Positions 15,929 to 21,284 of a stretch of DNA of 21,284 bases are shown piece after piece; the first letter of the stretch is position 1, and every line of letters begins with the position of its first letter. A program made the position numbers and the translations under genes. The DNA lies in assembly GCA_945866165.1 (NCBI GenBank), contig CAMBGO010000012.1, forward strand, positions 1-21,284. Reading direction: 5' to 3'. The stretch is from Chitinophaga pinensis (GTDB lineage: Bacteria; Bacteroidota; Bacteroidia; Chitinophagales; Chitinophagaceae). Under the pieces are notes generated by a model. The model was not told the DNA's origin and ran no database searches. It saw only the letters and a program-made list of their open reading frames with translations.

Positions 15929-17128
15929 TTATTTATTATTTTCTTTCTGCACGGCGTTCCATATAATGGTTTGGTTACCGAATATCTTACTAAAGCCCCT
16001 TACATCTTCACCAGAAAATCCAGTATTCATCTCACCATATTTCCCGAATTTGCTGTTCATCAAGTCGAATGTAGATTCAATCCCCAACACCTGGTATCTA
16101 TAAGGCATCAGTTCTATAAACACCTTACCTGTAACATTTTCTTGTGAGTGAGCAAGGAAAGATTCAATATCTCGCATTACAGGATCCATCACTTGTCCTT
16201 CGTGCAACCAGTTGCCATAAAATTGGGCCAGGGTATCTTTCCATTGAAGTTGCCATTTAGTAAGTACGTGCTTTTCCAATGCATGATGCGCCTTAATTAT
16301 TAGCATTGGTGCTGCAGCTTCAAACCCAACGCGGCCTTTTATTCCAATAATGGTATCACCAACATGAATATCCCTACCAATGCCAAATGGACCGGCAATC
16401 GATTGCAGACATTGGATAGCTTCTGTTGGGTGATTGAATTTCTGTTGATTAACCTCATAAAGCTCCCCTTTAATAAAGCCAAGTTCTACTTGTTCTGATG
16501 AATGCTTAGTCACTTGCGTTGGCCAGGCTGATTCAGGGAGCATTCCTTTTGATGAAAGTGTTTCTCTTCCTCCTACACTTGTACCCCAAAGTCCTTTGTT
16601 AATTGAATACATGGCTTTCTGTGCATTCATTTCCACACCTTTTGATTGGAGATAGGCTATCTCTTCCTCTCTGCTAAGCTTAAGGTCTCTTATTGGTGTT
16701 ATGATCTCAACCCCAGGAATCATGATGTGAAATATCATATCAAATCTTACCTGATCATTGCCTGCTCCAGTGCTGCCATGAGCAACAGCTTCAGCATTGA
16801 GTTTTTGCACATGCTCTGCAATATGGATTGCTTGGCTAAGCCGTTCGGCACTTACGCTTAAAGGATAGGTATTATTTTTTAAAATATTTCCATAAACCAG
16901 GAAGCGAATTATATTATCGTAGTATGTTTTTATTGCGTTGATGGCAGTATGTGATTTAACACCCAACTTGTATGCATGCTCCTCAATTTTTTTTAGTTCA
17001 TCTTCATTGAAGCCGCCAGTATTAACAATGATACTATGTACCTCATATCCCTTTTCTTCTGTAAGGTGCTTTACACAAAATGTAGTATCCAGTCCTCCAC
17101 TAAAACCAAGTACGATTTTTTTTGCCAT
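15929..17128 (-). CDS. argG: Argininosuccinate synthase
   Basis: A 399-residue ATP-dependent ligase joining citrulline and aspartate. The PP-loop FSGGLDTTFCVKHL (residues 9-22) binds ATP. HGSTGAGNDQVRFD is the conserved nucleotide and citrulline-binding block. Sequences such as SINKGLWGTSVGGRETL and GFEAAAPMLIIKAHHALE also fit. The length is normal for the family. It lies 12 bases after the GNAT gene and 10 bases before argC. Confidence 0.95.
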   Translation of the reverse strand: MAKKIVLGFSGGLDTTFCVKHLTEEKGYEVHSIIVNTGGFNEDELKKIEEHAYKLGVKSHTAINAIKTYYDNIIRFLVYGNILKNNTYPLSVSAERLSQAIHIAEHVQKLNAEAVAHGSTGAGNDQVRFDMIFHIMIPGVEIITPIRDLKLSREEEIAYLQSKGVEMNAQKAMYSINKGLWGTSVGGRETLSSKGMLPESAWPTQVTKHSSEQVELGFIKGELYEVNQQKFNHPTEAIQCLQSIAGPFGIGRDIHVGDTIIGIKGRVGFEAAAPMLIIKAHHALEKHVLTKWQLQWKDTLAQFYGNWLHEGQVMDPVMRDIESFLAHSQENVTGKVFIELMPYRYQVLGIESTFDLMNSKFGKYGEMNTGFSGEDVRGFSKIFGNQTIIWNAVQKENNK

Positions 17129-17140
17129 GTTAGTAGGGTC

Positions 17141-17851
17141 TTAAAAATTAAAAAAGGGTGTAAGAATTTTTTTTAATGTGTTGCTAGTACCTGCTTCTTT
17201 TTTTAAAAAAGGCTTAAGGAGTTTCCATTGCTTAATTCTCACAAATCTTTCGAGGATCCCTGATTTTTTTTTGAATAATTCTTTGGTCTCTTCTGGTTCA
17301 TAATGATCTTTTGGATCATATAACATAGCTGTGCACATGCAATTTTTTCTTTCCTTGCTTATTAAAATTTCATAGTTAACACAGCTCTTACAGCCTGCCC
17401 AGAAGGCCTCATCTTGTGTTAGTTCGGAATACGTTACAGGTTCATAGCCTAGGTCTGAGTTGATTTTCATCACCGCCAAACCGGTTGTGAGACCAAAAAT
17501 TTTTGCATCAGGATATGTTGTGCGGCTCAACGCAAATATTTTTTGTTTGATTAATTTGGCCAGCCCACTTTTTCTAAGTGTTGATTTTACAATCAATCCT
17601 GAGTTTGCAACATATTCCCCATGGCTCCATGTTTCGATATAACAAAATCCAGCCCATTCGTTGTTGGAGTCAATTGCAATGACTGCTTTTCCTTCTAGCA
17701 TCTTTTCGCGAATATAGTCGGGACTTCTTTTGGCAATACCTGTTCCCCTTGCCTTGGCTGATTCCTCCATTTCAATGCAAATTTCTTCAGCATATTCAGC
17801 ATGTGCTTGGCTCGCTATATGTATATAAAATTGTTTTTTTTGTTGTTCCAT
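17141..17851 (-). CDS. GNAT acyltransferase, candidate N-acylglutamate synthase
   Basis: A 236-residue GNAT protein, first gene of the arginine operon. The acyl-CoA loop is in GLIVKSTLRKSGLAKLIKQKIF (about 85-106), preceded by the beta strands AVIAIDSNNEWAGFCYIETW. A cysteine set, Cys154-x2-Cys157 and Cys171-x-Cys173, lies after the fold and could bind a metal. The final part (180-236) is basic with no obvious domain. No classical argA or argJ is present in the operon while all later steps are, so this enzyme is the natural candidate to acylate glutamate with acetyl-CoA or succinyl-CoA. I recall related Bacteroides proteins proposed for this role, but function here is inferred from context. 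Confidence 0.75.
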   Translation of the reverse strand: MEQQKKQFYIHIASQAHAEYAEEICIEMEESAKARGTGIAKRSPDYIREKMLEGKAVIAIDSNNEWAGFCYIETWSHGEYVANSGLIVKSTLRKSGLAKLIKQKIFALSRTTYPDAKIFGLTTGLAVMKINSDLGYEPVTYSELTQDEAFWAGCKSCVNYEILISKERKNCMCTAMLYDPKDHYEPEETKELFKKKSGILERFVRIKQWKLLKPFLKKEAGTSNTLKKILTPFFNF

Positions 17852-17873
17852 TTCTGATAATTAAAGAGAGTGG

Positions 17874-17916
17874 CAGGCTATGAGAATAGCCTGTGAAAAA
17901 TGGCATTTGTAGCCAT
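17874..17916 (-). promoter_or_regulatory. Tandem hairpins and 12-codon leader frame before the arginine operon
   Basis: Read on the minus strand, ATGGC (17916-17912) pairs with GCCAT (17904-17900), followed by four more T: a small terminator-like hairpin. Next CAGGCTAT (17893-17886) pairs with ATAGCCTG (17881-17874) around TCTC, an 8-bp perfect hairpin ending 22 bases before the GNAT start codon. A short frame, MATNAIFHRLFS with a TAG at 17878-17880, runs through both hairpins. Such an arrangement resembles an attenuator or translational leader. The peptide has only one arginine, so classical arginine-codon attenuation is weakly supported. Confidence 0.4.
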
Positions 17917-17927
17917 GATGGTTTGGG

Positions 17928-18098
17928 ATGGTATCTATTAACGTCGTACCAGAAACGGAATCGGTCGGCGTAAAAAAACTGTTCCAGTTGGTACAGCAAA
18001 AACCCAACGCGTGGAAGCAACGTGTATTGCTTCTGCTATTGATAAGGAAGTCAGGTTTTTTTTCATTTTCTTGTTCTGTGTCTTTAATGAAAACTTAA
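17928..18098 (+). other. Unexplained GC-richer leader segment with a 56-codon opposite-strand frame
   Basis: The 309 bases between the arginine operon and the GGGPS gene contain a stretch that is richer in G and C than its surroundings. On the plus strand ATG 17928 opens 56 codons ending at TAA 18096-18098; it reads MVSINVVPETESVGVKKLFQ and then a hydrophobic run, LLLLLI, near residue 39. About half of its third codon positions are G or C, unlike neighbouring genes. The same bases can fold: GTACCA (17946-17951) with TGGTAC (17989-17994) plus inner GGAA/TTCC pairs, and GAAGCAA (18014-18020) with TTGCTTC (18027-18033). A structured leader RNA on the minus strand and a small gene on the plus strand are both possible; I recognise neither. 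Confidence 0.25.
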
Positions 18099-18160
18099 TT
18101 CATTGCAAATAAACAGATTTTTTTTTATTTGAGGCTGTTTTATGTGCTTCGCGTCCCTTA

Positions 18161-18922
18161 TTATGTGATATTTTTCACATTTCCGCTGGCCTTGATGGCT
18201 GAGGCCATTTCGATAATAAGTCCGTTGTCTTTTTCAATTGCATTGCCAACCACAATCATATCTGCTCCTGCTTTGCAATTCAAATAGGCTTTTTCTGGTT
18301 CTCTAATCCCCCCACCTATTATCAATGGAATCTTAATTTGAGAAGCAACTGCTTTTATCATTGATTCAGTTATGGGGGTTTTTGCACCACTGCCAGCATC
18401 CATATAGATGGTTTTCATGCCAAGCATTTCTCCAGCCAACGCTGTGCAAACTGCAATTTCATTTTTATTGGATGGTATGGGTGTTGTGTTGCTGATGTAT
18501 GAAATGCTAGTTGGTTCACCTCCATCAATCAGCATATATCCAGTTGAAATTACTTCCAACCCGCTTTCCCTTACCATTGGAACAGAAACCACGTGTTGTC
18601 CAATTAGCAGGTCTGGATTTCTTCCTGAAATTAATGATAGGTAGAGTAGCCCATCTGCATACCTGCTTACCTGTGAAGGGTTGCCGGGAAAGATTACAAG
18701 AGGAATAGATGTTTCTTTTTTGATATGAAGGACAATTTCATTAAGCTTATTTGTTACAACCAAGCTTCCCCCTATAAAAATAAAATCAACATTTGCTTTT
18801 TCTGCAATTTCAATTGTACTCGTCAGTTTCCCCATCATTATTTTGTCGGGGTCTATTAGCAAAGCGAATAACTTTTTCCCTGTTGCTTTATTTTCAGTTA
18901 TTCTTTTATAGATATTATTCAT
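18161..18922 (-). CDS. Geranylgeranylglyceryl phosphate synthase family protein
   Basis: A 253-residue TIM-barrel prenyltransferase of the GGGPS/PcrB family. It joins a polyprenyl diphosphate to sn-glycerol-1-phosphate through an ether bond. Motifs are FALLIDPDK near the start, FIFIGGSLVVT, VIFPGNPSQVS, LISGRNPDLLIGQH, STGYMLIDGG, YMDAGSGAKTPI, and the phosphate-binding IIGGGIREPEKA and IVVGNAIEKD. The length and motifs fit the bacterial group II enzymes characterised from Bacteroidota, which use geranylgeranyl chains. The physiological lipid in these bacteria is unclear to me. It is on the same strand as the arginine operon but 309 bases upstream, and a separate promoter is proposed at 18966-18998. 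Confidence 0.92.
   Translation of the reverse strand: MNNIYKRITENKATGKKLFALLIDPDKIMMGKLTSTIEIAEKANVDFIFIGGSLVVTNKLNEIVLHIKKETSIPLVIFPGNPSQVSRYADGLLYLSLISGRNPDLLIGQHVVSVPMVRESGLEVISTGYMLIDGGEPTSISYISNTTPIPSNKNEIAVCTALAGEMLGMKTIYMDAGSGAKTPITESMIKAVASQIKIPLIIGGGIREPEKAYLNCKAGADMIVVGNAIEKDNGLIIEMASAIKASGNVKNIT
18164..18179. promoter_or_regulatory. Perfect CRP/FNR-type palindrome
   Basis: TGTGATATTTTTCACA is TGTGA-N6-TCACA, the textbook half-site arrangement for CRP-family regulators, and the flanking A and T extend the symmetry. It covers the last codons and stop of the GGGPS gene, 313 bases upstream of the first arginine gene. The sequence also encodes residues, so chance is possible. Confidence 0.3.
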
Positions 18923-18965
18923 TGACTGATTTGCTTTTAAAATTCATTTTATAACTAGTATGATT

Positions 18966-18998
18966 CAAATTAATCACAAATTATTTTTTATAGCCAAA
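18966..18998 (-). promoter_or_regulatory. Possible promoter for the GGGPS gene
   Basis: On the minus strand TTTG (18998-18995), a 21-base spacer and TTAATTTG (18973-18966, 7 of 8 matches to TAnnTTTG) fit the Bacteroidota sigma factor consensus. Transcription would start near 18960, about 38 bases before the ATG at 18922. Confidence 0.35.
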
Positions 18999-19028
18999 TA
19001 GCAGCACTTAATTGTATTTCATTTATTA

Positions 19029-19209
19029 TCATACTTTTTTTTCTTTGTTAACAAGGCACTTGAACGTATAGCCGGTTTCTTCACCCCAGTTTTTGTTTAA
19101 ACGGTATCCAATTCCATTATAGCCTCTAGCCTCATCATATTCAATTGGGCAAACGTTTCGATGCTGAACACAGGGCAAATAAGAAGAATGCCATGGTGAA
19201 TTTATGCAT
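19029..19209 (-). pseudogene. Broken or decayed small secreted-protein gene
   Basis: ATG 19209 opens a short frame, MHKFTMAFFLFALCSASKR, that looks like a signal peptide and stops at TGA 19141-19143. The overlapping +1 frame is open to TGA 19029-19031 and reads like protein, with segments CPIEYDEARGYNGIGYRL and NKNWGEETGYTFKCLVNKEK and four cysteines. It has no ATG of its own after an in-frame TAA. A single frameshift between about 19143 and 19160 would join the two into an exported protein of about 60 residues. The alternatives are a fragment of a longer lost gene, programmed frameshifting, a sequencing error, or chance. I do not recognise the family. Confidence 0.35.
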
Positions 19210-19532
19210 GTTAGTAAATGATTTGTGATTTATTTTCTTGAATTGAATATAATGAAATTACAATAATCTATTTGTAGCATTTAATAAAAAACACGCTGTC
19301 TCCCGACTTAATTCACTCCAAATTAAGCAGTTAATTTCTTACTATGCCTAATTGATCATTTCCATATCCTATTAGATAGTAAAAGGGTATTAATTAGGTT
19401 GATGTAGGTTAGCATGATTTAACACTCCTTAGATCACCTTTATTATAGCGATTTTATCTCAATTTTAAAGTATTTTTTTAAAGGCATGGTGGACAAATCA
19501 TCAAATGCCCTCCCAACGTGGATTGCTGCAGT
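19210..19532. other. Noncoding stretch with one small hairpin
   Basis: I find no convincing gene here on either strand; the frames are short. CTTAATT (19307-19313) pairs with AATTAAG (19321-19327) around a 7-base loop. A 39-codon frame from ATG 19486 to TAA 19603-19605 exists but overlaps the predicted nrdJ promoter and has no supporting signal. I see no cobalamin-riboswitch-like B12 box. Confidence 0.5.
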
Positions 19533-19551
19533 TATCAACAGGGTGTTGATA
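19533..19551. promoter_or_regulatory. Palindromic operator candidate upstream of nrdJ
   Basis: TATCAACAGGGTGTTGATA has 8-bp perfect arms around GGG. It ends 8 bases before the predicted -33 element of nrdJ, a common position for an operator. Each arm is one base away from the DnaA-box core (TTATCCACA versus TTATCAACA) on its left side. It does not match the NrdR box well. Confidence 0.45.
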
Positions 19552-19559
19552 TTTAGGAG

Positions 19560-19590
19560 TTTGAAAAAACTGCTAGGAGAGATATTTTCG
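19560..19590 (+). promoter_or_regulatory. Predicted nrdJ promoter
   Basis: TTTG at 19560-19563, a 19-base spacer, and TATTTTCG at 19583-19590 (7 of 8 matches to TAnnTTTG) fit the Bacteroidota promoter pattern. Transcription would begin near 19596, giving a leader of about 53 bases. Confidence 0.45.
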
Positions 19591-19648
19591 TATTCTTTTC
19601 TTTAAAATAACCCTATTGAATTTTTAACTTTTTTAACTCGCTTTTAGT

Positions 19649-21284
19649 ATGTCAACAAAAAAATCCAAAACCAATAGTTCCGATTCTTCTAACGGACTAA
19701 AATTTGCACGATACTTTACTTCAGATACTGTAAACGTGTTTGATCTTTTTAACTATGATTACAGAACATCTGTAATAAGAAATCCGAGTGGTGAGGTTGT
19801 CTTTGAAATGACAAATGTAGAAGTTCCAAAACAATGGAGTCAGATTGCAACGGATATCCTTGCACAAAAATACTTTAGAAAGGCTGGCGTGCCTCAACAA
19901 GATGGATCATTGGGACGTGAGACATCAGCAAAGCAAGTGGCACATCGCATGGCTAATTGCTGGAGGGTTTGGGGAGAGCGCTATGGATATTTTGCTACTA
20001 CGGAAGATGCAACTATTTTTTACGAAGAGTTGGTATATAGTATACTGAACCAAGCCTGTGTTCCAAATTCACCACAGTGGTTCAATACTGGTTTGCACGA
20101 AAGTTATGGTATCAAGGGTAAGCCACAAGGGCACTATTATGTAGATCAACTTGATGGGCAGCTAAAAAAATCAACTTCAGCATATGAGCGCCCTCAGCCA
20201 CATGCCTGTTTTATATTAAGTGTAGATGATGATTTGGTGAATGAAGGAGGAATCATGGACTTATGGGTACGTGAAGCAAGGATTTTCAAATACGGTTCAG
20301 GTGTAGGAACTAACTTTTCTAATCTTCGTGGAGAAGGAGAGAAGTTGAGTGGTGGTGGAACTTCATCAGGATTGATGAGCTTTTTGAAAATAGGAGATCG
20401 TGCAGCTGGTGCTATTAAGAGTGGTGGAACAACACGCCGTGCTGCTAAAATGGTTTGTTTGGACTTAGATCATCCAGAGATTGAAACATTCATCGACTGG
20501 AAAGTAGAGGAAGAAAAAAAGGTAGCTGCCTTGATTGCTGCTGGTTATGCCAGTGATTATGAAGGCGAAGCATATAAAACGGTAAGCGGACAAAATTCAA
20601 ATAACTCAGTTCGGATTCCCAATGCATTCTTTGAAAAACTAGCCAAGGGTGAAGACTGGGAATTGAAAGGCAGAATGGATGGCAGGGTAATGAAAAAAAT
20701 CTCTTCAAGTGCATTGTGGGATAAAATCGCATATGCAGCATGGCGTTGTGCAGACCCTGGAACCCAATACGATACTACAATCAACGAGTGGCACACTTGT
20801 CCTAACGGCGGACCCATTCGTGCATCAAACCCTTGTAGTGAGTACATGTTCCTAGATAATACGGCTTGTAACCTCGCTTCTGCCAACCTTCGTAAGTTTT
20901 TTAATGAAGATGATAATTCTTTTGATGTAGCCGGATTTGAGTACAGTGTAAGGTTATGGACTACCGTTCTTGAGGTTTCAGTTTTGATGGCTCAGTTCCC
21001 AAGCAAGGAAGTGGCACAGAGGAGTTTTGATTACAGAACACTTGGACTTGGTTTTGCAAATCTTGGAAGTATGCTCATGGTTAGTGGCATTCCTTATGAT
21101 AGCGACGAGGCAAGAGGTATCGCAGGTGCCATAAGCGCAATCATGACAGGCGTTTCATATAAAACATCTGCCGAAATTGCTAAGATACATGGTCCATTCC
21201 CGCGCTATCATGAGAATAGTGAAGATATGTTGAAGGTGATGAGAAATCACCGTGCAGCTGCATATGATGCAGAAGATGCTTATG
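19649..21284 (+). CDS. nrdJ: Class II (adenosylcobalamin-dependent) ribonucleotide reductase, 3' end missing
   Basis: ATG 19649 opens a frame that stays open to the window edge, giving the first 545 residues of a protein whose family is often well over 800. It reduces ribonucleotides to deoxyribonucleotides with B12 as radical source, without oxygen or a separate radical subunit. The N-terminus is Ser/Lys-rich. CVPNSPQWFNTGL, EARIFKYGSGVGTNFSNLRG and GTTRRAAKMVCLDLDHPEI are family blocks. The active site NPCSE gives Asn394, Cys396 (thiyl radical) and Glu398. Cys187 (PHACF) and Cys407 (TACNLAS) fit the redox pair; the 11-residue gap from Cys396 to Cys407 equals that in the Thermotoga enzyme as I recall it. 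The expected C-terminal cysteine tail lies beyond the window. Confidence 0.95.
   Translation, partial: MSTKKSKTNSSDSSNGLKFARYFTSDTVNVFDLFNYDYRTSVIRNPSGEVVFEMTNVEVPKQWSQIATDILAQKYFRKAGVPQQDGSLGRETSAKQVAHRMANCWRVWGERYGYFATTEDATIFYEELVYSILNQACVPNSPQWFNTGLHESYGIKGKPQGHYYVDQLDGQLKKSTSAYERPQPHACFILSVDDDLVNEGGIMDLWVREARIFKYGSGVGTNFSNLRGEGEKLSGGGTSSGLMSFLKIGDRAAGAIKSGGTTRRAAKMVCLDLDHPEIETFIDWKVEEEKKVAALIAAGYASDYEGEAYKTVSGQNSNNSVRIPNAFFEKLAKGEDWELKGRMDGRVMKKISSSALWDKIAYAAWRCADPGTQYDTTINEWHTCPNGGPIRASNPCSEYMFLDNTACNLASANLRKFFNEDDNSFDVAGFEYSVRLWTTVLEVSVLMAQFPSKEVAQRSFDYRTLGLGFANLGSMLMVSGIPYDSDEARGIAGAISAIMTGVSYKTSAEIAKIHGPFPRYHENSEDMLKVMRNHRAAAYDAEDAY

Noticed and set aside
17796..18020. 74-codon minus-strand frame across the arginine leader
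   Set aside because: It overlaps the start of the GNAT gene in another frame, is composed of odd aromatic-rich sequence, and competes with better RNA-structure explanations.
18011..18035. GGAAGCA motif suggesting a signal recognition particle RNA
   Set aside because: The paired CAGG and GGAAGCAGCC arrangement of SRP RNA is missing; only a simple 7-bp stem is present.
19486..19605. 39-codon plus-strand frame before nrdJ
   Set aside because: It runs through the palindrome and predicted promoter of nrdJ, and lacks any recognisable feature.

Overview
The window looks like chromosome of a Bacteroidota bacterium, probably in or near the Chitinophagaceae (an inference from gene content, not from a marker tree). 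The signs are gldE-gldD gliding/type IX secretion genes, an RNase G / 29-residue basic protein / TPR / HU-like cluster, a bacterial geranylgeranylglyceryl phosphate synthase, and an arginine operon built around a transcarbamylase that uses acylated ornithine. DNA is AT-rich, Shine-Dalgarno sites are weak or absent, and several starts are TTG or GTG.

Layout. 1-495: 3' end of an unrecognised gene, closed by a strong terminator. 588-2447: a cytochrome c / copper monooxygenase-type exported protein, convergent with a small exported redoxin; the two probably work together. 2486-5446 (minus): HU-like protein, membrane-anchored TPR protein, a 29-residue ribosome-associated-type protein and RNase G, transcribed in that order. 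5603-8712 (plus): mutY, then gldE-gldD with a 4-base overlap.

8766-17851 (minus) is a nearly complete arginine operon of nine tightly packed genes, in transcription order: GNAT acyltransferase (candidate first enzyme), argG, argC, proC, argD, argF', argB, argE', argH. Intermediates stay acylated through the carbamoyl transfer. The transcarbamylase has Val at residue 90, which points to succinyl- rather than acetyl-ornithine. A leader of about 310 bases precedes the operon, with two small hairpins, a 12-codon leader frame, a GC-richer stretch with an opposite-strand 56-codon frame, and a perfect TGTGA-N6-TCACA palindrome at its far edge.

18161-18922 (minus) encodes the GGGPS. 18923-19648 is mostly noncoding; it holds a broken or decayed small gene, a 19-base palindrome and a good Bacteroidota-type promoter for the next gene. 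19649 to the end (plus) is the 5' part of a class II (adenosylcobalamin-dependent) ribonucleotide reductase, cut by the window edge.

Most of the window is housekeeping and biosynthesis. I see no CRISPR array, insertion sequence, prophage, tRNA or rRNA. The points most worth following are the arginine leader, the GNAT enzyme with a cysteine cluster, the split monooxygenase/redoxin pair, the small hidden genes, and the nrdJ palindrome.
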